From Glaciecola sp964195425 (GTDB taxonomy: Bacteria > Pseudomonadota > Gammaproteobacteria > Enterobacterales > Alteromonadaceae), in contig CAXMOM010000018.1 of assembly GCA_964195425.1 (NCBI GenBank), forward strand, positions 1 through 64,000: 64,000 nt of DNA, written 5' to 3'. Below the pieces are notes generated by a model. The model saw nothing but the letters and a program-made list of their open reading frames with translations, was not told the origin of the DNA and ran no database searches. A program made the translations under genes and the position numbers. This document shows positions 34,729-43,690 of the stretch, piece after piece (position 1 is the first letter of the stretch; the number at the start of each line of letters is the position of its first letter).

Positions 34729-34837
34729 TACAAAGATACTTGCCAAAGTCCTGAGCAATGACCTAAAAAGGCTCTTTTTTTAGGTATAGATTATGAGTAG
34801 ACGAACAGTATGGCTAATGTTAAATAGAGGCGAAAAA

Positions 34838-35011
34838 ATGCCACGAATTAAAAGTGATTTAGTTGTAGATATTAGAAGCGATTTTGTAACCCGTATGCGC
34901 TCTATTGGTAAGCAACCAAAAGAGATTGAACAGCTTGATAGGTTTCTAGTTACTAGCCTGCAAAACGTTAATGATTTGGATAGAGTGGCTAAGCAGAATC
35001 GAACCGAGTGA
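34838..35011 (+). CDS. Small basic protein of unknown function
   Basis: 57 residues from ATG 34838, chosen because AGAGG sits 7 bases upstream; an in-frame ATG at 34793 would add 15 residues. The sequence (MPRIKSDLVVDIRSDFVTRM, then EQLDRFLVTSLQNVNDLDRV) looks helical and hydrophilic without cysteines. It may be a conserved small protein. Function unknown. Confidence 0.45.
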   Translation: MPRIKSDLVVDIRSDFVTRMRSIGKQPKEIEQLDRFLVTSLQNVNDLDRVAKQNRTE

Positions 35012-35171
35012 GTTTTTTACACTTAAGCGTGTTTTGTGTCGGATTACTTTACACATGCTAATCTTTACTTTTTATATGGTATTATAACTTATTGTAATAA
35101 TTCAATATAATTGTATTGGCATACATTTTGCTCAGCATTCAGAGATTGGTGAATTGTCGCTTTTTGCAACT

Positions 35172-35187
35172 CCCTTCCAAGGAAGGG
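35172..35187. repeat. Short hairpin in the leader of the PEP-CTERM gene
   Basis: CCCTTCC-AA-GGAAGGG, a 7-bp stem just upstream of the ribosome site. It could affect translation or RNA stability. Confidence 0.45.
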
Positions 35188-35203
35188 TTTCAAAGGAATA
35201 CTA

Positions 35204-35845
35204 ATGAACTTTAAATTTTTAAAAGCAGCTGTTGCGGGTGTGGTTTTGTCGATTAGTGGTTTTGCTAATGCTGGTCTAATTTTAGATGCTGATTCTGGGT
35301 TTGTGGCAAATGATTCAAGAGATTTTAACTTGGGTTGGAGTTTTTCGGTAACATCTCAGCTTTCTATCGATGGGTTAGGGCTGTTTGATACGGGTGCTAA
35401 TGGTTTTTCCAATCAATCAGGATATGAAGTAGGGTTGTGGAACAACGATGGCGGAGCATTACTTACAAGCGTCATCGTAGATAACAGCGCGACTTCATAT
35501 GCTTCAGTAAATAATCTAGGGCAATGGTTGTTTGCCGATGTTTCTGAGTTGTTCCTTAATGTAGGTTCGTATACCGTGGGATATTTTAGACCCGCCAGCA
35601 CTGATAGTTGGCTTCTTGGCGCAAACCCAGTGGGAGTAAATCCTAATATAATTGTTGGTGACAGATTAGAATCGCGGAGCTCTTCGTTAGCGCGACCCAT
35701 GTCTGTTACTGGAAGCAATGACGGGCATTTTGGACCTAACTTAAGAGTTGTAGAGGCACAGCCTGTTTCAGTACCTTCAACCCTAGCTATTTTCGCATTA
35801 GGCTTAATGGGTTTAGCATCACGTAGATTTATGAAAAAATCTTAA
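35204..35845 (+). CDS. Exported protein with a PEP-CTERM-like sorting tail
   Basis: 213 residues. Residues 1-23 are a signal peptide ending ANA. The mature part is beta-rich and serine/asparagine-rich (GWSFSVTSQLSIDGLGLFD). The C-terminus has the layout of a PEP-CTERM signal: VPS at 190-192, a membrane segment (193-206), then RRFMKKS. The usual Glu of the PEP motif is replaced by Val (SVPSTLAIF). Such tails are read by an exosortase, which should exist elsewhere in the genome. AAGGA precedes ATG by 7 bases. A hairpin (35172-35187) lies in the leader. Confidence 0.75.
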   Translation: MNFKFLKAAVAGVVLSISGFANAGLILDADSGFVANDSRDFNLGWSFSVTSQLSIDGLGLFDTGANGFSNQSGYEVGLWNNDGGALLTSVIVDNSATSYASVNNLGQWLFADVSELFLNVGSYTVGYFRPASTDSWLLGANPVGVNPNIIVGDRLESRSSSLARPMSVTGSNDGHFGPNLRVVEAQPVSVPSTLAIFALGLMGLASRRFMKKS

Positions 35846-35866
35846 TTTAGTTAAAATTATTCTAGA

Positions 35867-35898
35867 AGCATCTGCCAATCGGTAGGTGCTTTTTTTTG
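35867..35898 (+). terminator. Terminator after the PEP-CTERM gene
   Basis: The imperfect stem AGCATCTGCC / GGTAGGTGCT is followed by eight T residues. Confidence 0.75.
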
Positions 35899-36092
35899 CG
35901 TGCTATTTAGGTGTAGGAAAATGTTTGCATGCAAACAGGGGTAATTTAACAAAATAAGTTTACTGGTGAACCTGAACGAAAGGATGGATTGATTGAGATT
36001 AGTTTTTTGATTGTTTGAAGTTAAAAAATAAAGGCATGCTTTATGGTAAGTATTTTACTTTCTTGCTTGTAGCCCTTTAAAAATAAGGGAAA

Positions 36093-36180
36093 TGGTGCCC
36101 GGGGCCGGACTTGAACCGGCACACTATTGCTAGCGAGGGATTTTAAGTCCCTTGTGTCTACCAATTTCACCACCCGGGCA
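36093..36180 (-). tRNA. tRNA-Leu (UAA)
   Basis: 88 bases on the minus strand including an encoded CCA end. Acceptor TGCCCGGG, D-loop GGTAGACA, T-loop GGTTCAAGTCC. The anticodon loop CTTAAAA gives UAA. The extra arm is long, as expected for Leu. Confidence 0.95.
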
Positions 36181-36215
36181 ACGCAAGTTTCAATCATCAA
36201 CGCTTTCCAGAAAAC

Positions 36216-36289
36216 TGGAGGCGGAACCCGGAGTCGAACCGAGATCCACGGATTTGCAATCCGCTGCATAGCCATTCTGCCATTCCGCC
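36216..36289 (-). tRNA. tRNA-Cys (GCA)
   Basis: 74 bases on the minus strand. Acceptor GGCGGAA, anticodon loop TTGCAAA (GCA), T-loop GGTTCGACTCC, encoded CCA. It lies between the Leu and Gly genes in one cluster. Confidence 0.95.
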
Positions 36290-36368
36290 GCAAAACATTG
36301 CTAACGCTTTGGAGAGCAAGCGTTATTCATTTCAGAACTTTCTGATACAAACTTATTGTAAAAGAAAT

Positions 36369-36444
36369 TGGAGCGGGAAACGAGATTCGAACTCGCGACC
36401 TCGACCTTGGCAAGGTCGCGCTCTACCAACTGAGCTATTCCCGC
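36369..36444 (-). tRNA. tRNA-Gly (GCC)
   Basis: 76 bases on the minus strand. Acceptor GCGGGAA, D-arm AGCTCAGTTGGTAGAGC, anticodon loop TTGCCAA (GCC), T-loop GTTCGAATC, encoded CCA. First in the three-tRNA cluster, which is read Gly-Cys-Leu. Confidence 0.96.
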
Positions 36445-36562
36445 TCTGAAACAAGCCGTGCATTTTACATGCTAAACGTAAGGTGTCAACTACAAATCTT
36501 ACTAAAAAACACTGTTCAGTCAAAATTTGAACAAATACCAACATAAGGGCATATTTGCATCA

Positions 36563-37138
36563 TTATTTTTGTTGTAGCAATGTCTTCCAAGCTGCTACTG
36601 AGTACACCGACATCGACCACAATGACAGCACTGCGGCAATGTATAGAAGGATCTTACCCAATAACATCCAATACATTTGAAAGGTCACAAATGCGTCAAG
36701 GCCAGAACCGGCCAATAAACCGATAAGCGCGAGCATTTGAGTCATTGTTTTAGCTTTACCAATAAAGCTTACCTTAACTAAGTGGGATGCCCCTATTTCT
36801 GACATCCATTCACGTACAGCAGATATGTAGATTTCTCGCATAAGTAGCACTATGGCGGGAACCGTTATCCATAAAGACGCAAACTGATGAGTAATCATCA
36901 GCAAAGCAGCGGCAACAATAAGTTTGTCTGCTACAGGATCTAAAAATGCCCCAAAAGGACTGGATTGTTGCAATTTGCGCGCTAAATAGCCGTCTACCCA
37001 ATCGGTTATGGCGGCTAGCCAGAATATGAATGCACCCACTAAATGTGCCCACTTCCAGTCAAGGAAATAGACCGTTACGAAAACGGGAATTAACAATACT
37101 CTAAATATAGTTATTAAATTAGGAATGGTCCAAATCAC
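36563..37138 (-). CDS. pgsA: CDP-diacylglycerol--glycerol-3-phosphate 3-phosphatidyltransferase
   Basis: 191 residues, starting IPNLITIFRVLLIP. The CDP-alcohol phosphotransferase motif D-G-x2-A-R-x8-G-x3-D-x3-D is complete (D49, G50, A53, R54, G63, D67, D71). There are about five membrane helices. It makes phosphatidylglycerol phosphate, the first step to phosphatidylglycerol, in the inner membrane. It is downstream of uvrC in the conserved uvrY-uvrC-pgsA order, and the tRNA cluster follows on the same strand. Confidence 0.95.
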   Translation of the reverse strand: MIWTIPNLITIFRVLLIPVFVTVYFLDWKWAHLVGAFIFWLAAITDWVDGYLARKLQQSSPFGAFLDPVADKLIVAAALLMITHQFASLWITVPAIVLLMREIYISAVREWMSEIGASHLVKVSFIGKAKTMTQMLALIGLLAGSGLDAFVTFQMYWMLLGKILLYIAAVLSLWSMSVYSVAAWKTLLQQK

Positions 37139-37197
37139 AACGAATGCTTTTCTCTTTTGTACTTCTCAATGTTTGGATAATAACAGAAGTTTAGGGC

Positions 37198-39030
37198 TTA
37201 TGAATGTAAATAATCATAAATGATATCGGCTAGTTCATAACTAATGCCAGGGACTTTTGCTATTTCGTCTTTACTTGCTTTTTTAAGACCATGCAAACCG
37301 CCGGTATATTTAAGCAAGGTTTGGCGCTTTTTAGGGCCTATACCCGGAATATCTTGTAAAGGAGAAGTAGTTTTAACCTTGTGTCGCCTAGCTCTGTGGC
37401 CGGTAATAGCGAATCTATGAGACTCATCTCTAATATGCTGGACTAAATGTAATCCTGGCGAGTCAAAATCAACTGCGATTGTATCGTGAGAGTACGCATA
37501 AATTAACGTTTCTAATCCGGGTTTCCGGCTGGTTCCTTTCGCTACGCCTATAATTAATGGCTTTTTGTCTTCTGGCCAGTCTTTAAAGTGAGTTTCAGCC
37601 TGAGACAACTGCCCTTTGCCACCGTCAATAAGCAGTAGGTCGGGCAATTTCGCATCCATTGACGGTGATTTGTAGCGACGCTTAATTACTTGTGCCATTG
37701 CGGCATAATCATCGCCCGGCGTAATACCTTCTATATTGAAGGTTCTGTAATCTGACTTTAATGGCCCATTGCGATCAAACACCACGCATGAAGCCACCGT
37801 CTGTTCACCCGATGTATGCGAAATATCAAAGCATTCCATTCGTTTTATAGGCGAGTCTAGCTCTAGTATTTTTTCCAAATGGGTAAATCTAGCAAAAATG
37901 GATTTTTGTTGGTTTTGCTGTGTCTCAAGAGAATTTTCGGCATTATTGTTGGCAATTTGTAGGTACTTACGTTTTTCATCACGTACCCCTTCATAGAACT
38001 GAATTTTACGTTTTGCTTCTTGACTTAATACCGCTTCTATCGTTTCCATGTCATCAAATTTGATGGGGATTACTATTTGTTGCGGTATTAACTTATTGCC
38101 AGCCAAATAAAATTGTAGCAAAAATGATTCAAATACTTCCTTATCGATGCTGCCTTTGGGTATTTTTGGAAAAAAAGACTTACTCCCCAGTACTTGATTA
38201 TCGCGAATGAATATACCAAAAATGCAGGCAATGCCATTTCGAAATGCAAATCCAAACACATCTAACTCTTGCTGTGTTCCTGACACAAACTGCTGCTCTT
38301 GTACTTTTCGTAGTGCACTAATTTGGTCTCGATAGCGCGCGGCAGCTTCGAAGTTTAGTGCAATACTTGCCTCTTCCATACGGCCAACTAGGGTCGAAAT
38401 TACTTGGGTGTTTTTGCCCCTTAAGAACAATGCAGCCAATTTAACCTGTTCGTTGTAATCTTCATCGCTAACAAAACCTTCAACACATGGCGCACTACAA
38501 CGCTTCATTTGATATTGCAGGCATGGTCTAGAGCGGGCGCGGTAATAACTATCTTCACATTGTCGAATTGGAAATATTTTCTGCATAGAGCGCAAGCTTT
38601 CTCTTACCGACCATGCACTAGGATAAGGCCCAAAATATTCTCCTTTCTTTTTTTTAGGACCCCGATGAAAACTAAGTCGTGGGTGCTCATGTTCAGATAT
38701 AAGAATAAAGGGATAGGACTTATCGTCGCGTAACACTACGTTATATCGCGGACGATATTTTTTAATGTAATTATTTTCTAATAAGAAAGCTTCAGTCTCA
38801 CTAGAAACTAAAGTGACATCCATATTCACTATGTTTTTTACTAGGGTTTGGGTTTTTACATTGTCTACTGTTTTGCGAAAGTAACTGGCAACGCGTTTTT
38901 TGAGATTTTTTGCCTTACCGACATAAATCACATCACCCCGTACATCGTACATTCTGTATACGCCGGGTTCACTTGTAAGGTGTTTTAAAAAGTGCTCATG
39001 ATCAAATGGTTGTGGTAAATTTTCTGACAT
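37198..39030 (-). CDS. uvrC: Excinuclease ABC subunit C
   Basis: 610 residues, the usual UvrC length. The GIY-YIG nuclease domain is at the N-terminus (GVYRMYDVRGDVIYVGKAKN). A UVR motif lies near residues 205-240, the UvrC C-terminal nuclease region includes LLLIDGGKGQLSQA, and helix-hairpin-helix motifs are at the C-terminus (DIPGIGPKKRQTLL). With UvrA and UvrB it cuts both sides of bulky DNA lesions. The start follows the uvrY stop without a gap. Confidence 0.97.
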   Translation of the reverse strand: MSENLPQPFDHEHFLKHLTSEPGVYRMYDVRGDVIYVGKAKNLKKRVASYFRKTVDNVKTQTLVKNIVNMDVTLVSSETEAFLLENNYIKKYRPRYNVVLRDDKSYPFILISEHEHPRLSFHRGPKKKKGEYFGPYPSAWSVRESLRSMQKIFPIRQCEDSYYRARSRPCLQYQMKRCSAPCVEGFVSDEDYNEQVKLAALFLRGKNTQVISTLVGRMEEASIALNFEAAARYRDQISALRKVQEQQFVSGTQQELDVFGFAFRNGIACIFGIFIRDNQVLGSKSFFPKIPKGSIDKEVFESFLLQFYLAGNKLIPQQIVIPIKFDDMETIEAVLSQEAKRKIQFYEGVRDEKRKYLQIANNNAENSLETQQNQQKSIFARFTHLEKILELDSPIKRMECFDISHTSGEQTVASCVVFDRNGPLKSDYRTFNIEGITPGDDYAAMAQVIKRRYKSPSMDAKLPDLLLIDGGKGQLSQAETHFKDWPEDKKPLIIGVAKGTSRKPGLETLIYAYSHDTIAVDFDSPGLHLVQHIRDESHRFAITGHRARRHKVKTTSPLQDIPGIGPKKRQTLLKYTGGLHGLKKASKDEIAKVPGISYELADIIYDYLHS

Positions 39031-39672
39031 CTAAGCAATTGATTGAATTATTTTATGACGTAACGCTAGATGTGTTAAGCCTACGTCTGATGTTACATTT
39101 AACTTATCAAACATACGGTATCGATAAGTATTTACTGTTTTCGCACTTATATTTAAATGTTTTGCAATTTCGGTGACTTTTACACCACGCGTAATCATCA
39201 TCGTTATCTCTAGCTCACGAGCTGAAAGACCACCAAAGGGATTGTCGTTGTTGGAATCGAGCTGCCCTAGCGCTATAAGCTGTGCAATTTCAGGAGAAAC
39301 GTATTTTTGGCCTGAGTGTACCTTATAAATAGCATTGATCATTTCTGAGTGCTCTACGTCTTTAGTGATGAAACCATGCGCGCCCGCTTGCATTATTTTG
39401 GTTGGGAATGGGTTGTCTTTATGCATCGAAATACAAATAACTTTTGCAGTATCACATATGCGCGTGACTTTACGGGTAGCCTCAAGGCCACCAATGCCCG
39501 GCATAGATATATCCATTAGCACTATATCAGGGCTTTGCTTTCGGCAGTACTCAACAGCATCTTCACCCGAGCCAACTTCAGCCACAACCTCGAAGTCCTT
39601 CACATCTTTTAATATACGTACGATCCCTGTTCTTACGAGGTCGTGGTCATCTACTACTAAAATTTTGATCAC
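39031..39672 (-). CDS. uvrY: UvrY/GacA-type response regulator
   Basis: 213 residues from GTG 39672 (MIKILVVDDHDLVRTGI). The longer frame would add 21 residues before the conserved receiver start, and AAGG lies 10 bases before the GTG. The receiver domain has D8/D9 and phospho-acceptor D54. The C-terminal LuxR-type helix-turn-helix includes SARELEITMMITRGVKVTEI. GacA/UvrY is paired with a BarA-type kinase, not seen here, and drives Csr small RNAs. It heads the uvrY-uvrC-pgsA operon. Confidence 0.93.
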   Translation of the reverse strand: MIKILVVDDHDLVRTGIVRILKDVKDFEVVAEVGSGEDAVEYCRKQSPDIVLMDISMPGIGGLEATRKVTRICDTAKVICISMHKDNPFPTKIMQAGAHGFITKDVEHSEMINAIYKVHSGQKYVSPEIAQLIALGQLDSNNDNPFGGLSARELEITMMITRGVKVTEIAKHLNISAKTVNTYRYRMFDKLNVTSDVGLTHLALRHKIIQSIA

Positions 39673-39850
39673 GTCGTAACAACCTTTTTGGAATATGCTT
39701 TTTAGCATCTTTTTAATTATCTTAGTAATATACAACGACTTCGGTGATTAAACTATAATTTTTGCTTTTTATTCGGGCTTCTCTTGACCCGTAGTGTGGT
39801 TAGTAAACAAAAAGCAATTGTTGCCAGGAACTAGAACAAAAATCGAGGGC

Positions 39851-39881
39851 AAAAAAAAACCGCTTAATAAGCGGTTTTTTT
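39851..39881 (-). terminator. Terminator downstream of tRNA-Ser (probably bidirectional)
   Basis: CCGCTTAATAAGCGG is flanked by A-rich sequence on one side and T-rich on the other, giving T tracts on both strands. On the minus strand it ends the tRNA-Ser transcript before uvrY. Confidence 0.75.
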
Positions 39882-39887
39882 ATAATG

Positions 39888-39979
39888 TGGCGGATAGCGA
39901 GGGATTCGAACCCCCGGTACGTTTGACCGTACGTCTGATTTCAAGTCAGGTGCATTAAACCGAGCTCTGCCAGCTATCC
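39888..39979 (-). tRNA. tRNA-Ser (UGA)
   Basis: 92 bases on the minus strand. Acceptor GGATAGC, anticodon loop CTTGAAA (UGA), long extra arm (ACGTACGGTCAAACGTAC), T-loop GGTTCGAATCC, encoded CCA. The long extra arm confirms class II tRNA-Ser. Confidence 0.95.
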
Positions 39980-40152
39980 AAGAGGGGCGCATATTAAATT
40001 TGTATGAGGCTATTGTAAAGAGCTAAACGCAAATAAAACTGAAAAAGTGTTTGATCGCAGGTTTTTTCGTCGATTTTTGCACTATTTTGCATTTATTGTT
40101 CGAAAAATCTTGAAAAAGTGAACCAAACACCTTACATATACACTAGTAATAA

Positions 40153-40169
40153 GTGAGTGTTATACTCAC
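40153..40169. promoter_or_regulatory. Inverted repeat over an extended -10 box before the BI-1 gene
   Basis: GTGAGT-GTTAT-ACTCAC (6-bp arms) covers TGTTATACT, an extended -10 element, 28 bases before ATG 40198. It could be an operator on the promoter. Confidence 0.4.
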
Positions 40170-40197
40170 ACAACTTTTGTGACTACTGGAGAAAGAA

Positions 40198-40857
40198 ATG
40201 GATAGACGTACTTTGTATTCTAATGCTAGTGAGAGCTCGGCGATAGAAATCAATAAGGTGCTTCGCAATACCTATATGCTATTGTCGTTAACGCTTGGAT
40301 TTAGTGCAATAACAGCAACGATTACAGCTATGTTGAATATTGGCGTAGTAGGTTATTGGGCCATGTTTATTGGCGGCTTTATTTCTATGTTTATCGTACA
40401 TAAGAAAGCAGATACAGCTGCAGGGCTTTTTTGGGTGTTTGTGTTTACAGGTCTATTAGGCGGTTCGTTAGGATTTATCGTAAATATGTACATTGCTGGC
40501 GGCATGGGCCACCTAGTCGGTCAGGCTCTGGGCGCTACTGCTGTGGTATTTTTGACACTTTCTGCTTACGCTCTAATCTCTAAAAAAGATTTTAGTTTTA
40601 TGGGCGGTTTTTTGATGGTAGGTTTGGTTGTTGCCGTTCTGGCGATTATAGCTAACATCTTCTTTGCAATACCGGCACTAGGGCTTGCTATCAACGCCCT
40701 CATCATATTGGTAATGTCTGGTCTTATATTGTTTGATACCAGCCGTATTATTCACGGTGGTGAAACCAATTATATTAGAGCAACCGTTGGACTCTATCTA
40801 AGTATTTACAATATCTTCTTGTCTATATTGTCTTTGCTTGGTGCATCTAACGATTAG
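40198..40857 (+). CDS. Bax inhibitor-1/YccA family membrane protein
   Basis: 219 residues with seven predicted membrane helices, the normal BI-1 topology, and the family segments LRNTYMLLSLTLGFSAIT and FDTSRIIHGGETNYIRATV near the C-terminus. In E. coli YccA modulates the FtsH protease. The role here is inferred from family membership. Monocistronic with a clear terminator 30 bases after the stop. The start ATG 40198 is preceded by GGAGAAAGAA. Confidence 0.92.
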   Translation: MDRRTLYSNASESSAIEINKVLRNTYMLLSLTLGFSAITATITAMLNIGVVGYWAMFIGGFISMFIVHKKADTAAGLFWVFVFTGLLGGSLGFIVNMYIAGGMGHLVGQALGATAVVFLTLSAYALISKKDFSFMGGFLMVGLVVAVLAIIANIFFAIPALGLAINALIILVMSGLILFDTSRIIHGGETNYIRATVGLYLSIYNIFLSILSLLGASND

Positions 40858-40883
40858 TTGTAATATACAAATTTGTATTAATT

Positions 40884-40911
40884 AAAAACGCCCCATTAAT
40901 GGGGCGTTTTT
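40884..40911 (+). terminator. Terminator after the BI-1 gene
   Basis: AAAACGCCCC-ATTAAT-GGGGCGTTTT followed by T: a strong GC stem with T tract. The A tract on the left makes it usable in both directions. Confidence 0.88.
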
Positions 40912-40963
40912 GTATATAATAGGAACCAATGACTAAATGATAATAATTGTGTAGCGATGAGAG

Positions 40964-41362
40964 ATGACGAATACAAGCCTTACTAACTTCACTGTTATGG
41001 TAACTAAAAGCCCATTTGATCAGCGCAATGCGCAAAACGCGTTATCTTTTTGCTATGCAGCGCTTAAACAAGGTCACAAAATATCCCAGGTTTTCTTTTA
41101 CCAAACAGGCGTGCATAACGCTTCTTCTTTATTAACACCCAACAACGACGAGATTGATTTACGTAAACAATGGTGTGCGTTGAATAAAGAGCATGGTGTC
41201 AATTTGAATGTATGCGTAACTGCAGCGTCACGAAGGGGGGTTGTTGATGAGCAGCTGGCTCCTGATCCTGCTTGCGCAAACTTAGTGTACCCATTTACAC
41301 AAGTTGGCTTAACGGCTTACTTTGAATTACTTGCAAGTAATAGTGTGAATATACAGTTATGA
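40964..41362 (+). CDS. tusD: tRNA 2-thiouridine synthesis sulfurtransferase TusD
   Basis: 132 residues. The active-site cysteine lies in NVCVTAASRRG, as in DsrE-type TusD. TusBCD relays sulfur from TusA to TusE and on to MnmA for s2U34 in tRNA. The tusC start overlaps the tusD stop (ATGA). The order tusD-tusC-tusB-tusE is complete here. Confidence 0.93.
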   Translation: MTNTSLTNFTVMVTKSPFDQRNAQNALSFCYAALKQGHKISQVFFYQTGVHNASSLLTPNNDEIDLRKQWCALNKEHGVNLNVCVTAASRRGVVDEQLAPDPACANLVYPFTQVGLTAYFELLASNSVNIQL

Positions 41363-41739
41363 GAGATATAACAATCATAGATACACCTTATATTGTTATT
41401 CAAACTACGCAGCCGCCCTACTCCACAGGCAATGCGATAGATTCATTGGAAGCTGCACTAGCGGCGACTAATATTGGTTTAAGGGTCATTTACATATTTG
41501 TAGGTGATGGTGTATTCCAATTGCTTAATAACCAGCAAAATGAATTGATATCGCATAAATCAGTCTACAAAAAGCTTACTGCCTTACCACTGTTTGACGT
41601 TAATTTAATATTTGCTCAAGGCGCAGCTATTCGTGCTAATCAGATTTCAGTGAACGAAATCAATCTTGATGTTAATATAATTGAAGGTTCAGAGATGGTA
41701 AAAATATGTGCAAGAGCGCAACACGTGTTGGTTTTCTAA
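41359..41739 (+). CDS. tusC: Sulfur relay protein TusC
   Basis: 126 residues, DsrE-like fold (ITIIDTPYIVIQTTQPPYST, then DVNLIFAQGAAIRANQ). Partner of TusD and TusB in the heterohexamer. tusB begins immediately after its stop. No catalytic Cys is expected in TusC. Confidence 0.92.
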   Translation: MRDITIIDTPYIVIQTTQPPYSTGNAIDSLEAALAATNIGLRVIYIFVGDGVFQLLNNQQNELISHKSVYKKLTALPLFDVNLIFAQGAAIRANQISVNEINLDVNIIEGSEMVKICARAQHVLVF

Positions 41740-41997
41740 ATGATTATACAGTTACTCTCTAATACTCCGAACTCGGTATTTACTTATTGCGATTCGGGGT
41801 CTTCCGTTATTTTGATGCAAAACGGGGTATACAGTGCATCTATATTATTAAGTAAGTACCCTAATAACACTTTTTTTGCGTTAGAAAACGACTGGTTGGC
41901 GAGCGGTTTAGCTGTCCCTGATAGTTTGAACCTTATTTCGGCTGCGCAATGGGTTGATTTATGCGCTACACAGCACCCTGTGATTACTATTCAATAA
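41740..41997 (+). CDS. tusB: Sulfur relay protein TusB
   Basis: 85 residues of DsrH type (MIIQLLSNTPNSVFTYC, then LISAAQWVDLCATQHPVITI). The smallest subunit of TusBCD. It starts at the base after the tusC stop, and tusE begins 13 bases on. Confidence 0.9.
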   Translation: MIIQLLSNTPNSVFTYCDSGSSVILMQNGVYSASILLSKYPNNTFFALENDWLASGLAVPDSLNLISAAQWVDLCATQHPVITIQ

Positions 41998-42010
41998 TGA
42001 GTCTACGTAT

Positions 42011-42352
42011 ATGAGTAACCATTCTATAATCGTTGACGGCGAAGAGTTACAAACAGATAAGGAAGGGTATTTACGTAACAGTGCGCAATGGAGTGAGGAC
42101 GTTGCTCAGCACATTGCCGATATAGAAAACATCGAAATGACTGAGGAAAGATGGCAAGTCGTGCGTTTTGTGCGAGATTTTTACAGCACGTACGACACCA
42201 GTCCTGCGATGAGAGCGCTGGTTAAAGCCTTGCAAAATACCTACGGACCTGAAAAAGGAAACAGTCGCTATTTGTATCGATTATTTCCAAAAGGCCCCGC
42301 TAAAATACCGACAAAGCTGGCTGGCTTACCGAAACCAGCCAAATGTCTGTAG
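42011..42352 (+). CDS. tusE: TusE/DsrC-type sulfur carrier
   Basis: 113 residues with the DsrC-like fold. The essential penultimate cysteine is Cys112 (ending AKCL), and AMRALVKALQNTYGPEKGN precedes it. It takes sulfur from TusD and hands it to MnmA for tRNA 2-thiolation. Last gene of tusDCBE. Confidence 0.93.
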   Translation: MSNHSIIVDGEELQTDKEGYLRNSAQWSEDVAQHIADIENIEMTEERWQVVRFVRDFYSTYDTSPAMRALVKALQNTYGPEKGNSRYLYRLFPKGPAKIPTKLAGLPKPAKCL

Positions 42353-42389
42353 CGCCAAAACTATGTGTTTAACTATCTAGTTAAGCGCT

Positions 42390-43682
42390 TTACTTAGTTA
42401 TACTCGCAACACCATTCATATATGGGACAAGTACCTCCGGAACCGTTACGCTGCCATCCACCTGCTGGTAGTTTTCTAGGATAGCCACTAGCGTTCTTCC
42501 TACAGCTAAGCCCGAGCCGTTTAATGTATGCAGTAAATCTGGCTTTTTCATATCCGCAGACTTGTATCTAGCCTGCATACGCCTTGCTTGAAAATCGCCC
42601 ATGTTGGAACAAGAGGATATTTCGCGGTAGGTATCTTGTGCGGGCAACCACACTTCCAAGTCATAGGTTTTACAAGAACCGAAACCCATATCGCCTGTGC
42701 ACAATAGTACTTTACGATAAGGTAAATTGAGTTTCTGTAAAATGACCTCAGCATGGCCCGTTAAGTCTTCTAAGGCCTGCATACTGTGAGTCGGTAATAC
42801 TAGCTGTACCAATTCCACTTTGTCGAATTGATGCTGTCTAATTAAACCTCGAGTGTCACGCCCGTAAGACCCAGCTTCACTTCTAAAGCAAGGTGTATGA
42901 GCCGTCATTTTGAGTGGCAACTCGTTGGTATTAAATATCCGGTCACGCGCAATATTGGTTAATGGTACTTCAGCCGTAGGAATTAGAGACATCCCCTGAC
43001 CTTCTTCGGTAGCCGGTTTTGTATGAAATAAATCTTCTCCAAACTTAGGCAACTGACCAGTACCATACAAACTATCTGAATTCACTAACAAAGGTACATA
43101 TACCTCATGGTAGCTATGCTCTTGTGTGTGCGTGTCTAACATGAACTGGGCAATAGCTCTGTGTAGTCTTGCTATTTGTCCATTCATCACAACAAAGCGA
43201 CTGCCAGAAAGCTTGGCTGCAGTTTCAAAGTCTAAGCCATTGTTTAGCGCAGCACCTATATCTACGTGATCAAGTACTTCAAAGTCAAATGCGCGTGGCT
43301 CACCCCAAACTGACACTTCTTGATTGTCATTCTCATCTTTTCCGGTAGGCACGCCGTCTGCCGGAATGTTCGGCGTTTCTTGGTGAAAAATATTGAGCGC
43401 ACTTTGGACATGAATTAACGCAGATTTAGCTTCTTCCAAATCCGAACCCAACTGACTGACCTCTGCTAACAGAGGCGCAATATCTTGCCCCGACGCCTTA
43501 GCCTTCCCTATCGCTTTTGAACGAACAGTTCGTTCATTTTGCAATGACTCGGTCGACAACTGTAATTTTTTGCGCTTACCTTCAAGTTCGTTGTATGCCT
43601 GTACATCGAGAATAAAACCGCGCCTAGCAAGCTGTTGAGCAGTTTCGGCGATGCTATTTCGTAGCAACCTTGGGTCTAACAT
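42390..43682 (-). CDS. serS: Seryl-tRNA synthetase
   Basis: 430 residues. The N-terminal coiled-coil arm that binds tRNA-Ser (about 27-100) precedes the class II catalytic core: motif 2 region TPCFRSEAGSYGRDTRGLIRQ and motif 3 GSGLAVGRTLVAILE. It charges tRNA-Ser with serine. The neighbours crcB, rarA, lolA and ftsK lie upstream on the same strand. Convergent with tusE. Confidence 0.96.
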   Translation of the reverse strand: MLDPRLLRNSIAETAQQLARRGFILDVQAYNELEGKRKKLQLSTESLQNERTVRSKAIGKAKASGQDIAPLLAEVSQLGSDLEEAKSALIHVQSALNIFHQETPNIPADGVPTGKDENDNQEVSVWGEPRAFDFEVLDHVDIGAALNNGLDFETAAKLSGSRFVVMNGQIARLHRAIAQFMLDTHTQEHSYHEVYVPLLVNSDSLYGTGQLPKFGEDLFHTKPATEEGQGMSLIPTAEVPLTNIARDRIFNTNELPLKMTAHTPCFRSEAGSYGRDTRGLIRQHQFDKVELVQLVLPTHSMQALEDLTGHAEVILQKLNLPYRKVLLCTGDMGFGSCKTYDLEVWLPAQDTYREISSCSNMGDFQARRMQARYKSADMKKPDLLHTLNGSGLAVGRTLVAILENYQQVDGSVTVPEVLVPYMNGVASITK

Positions 43683-43690
43683 GAATCATT

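Noticed and set aside
34765..34784. Terminator-like hairpin after the 205-residue protein
   Set aside because: The stem is almost all A-T and the T run is part of the stem, so I could not support it as a terminator.
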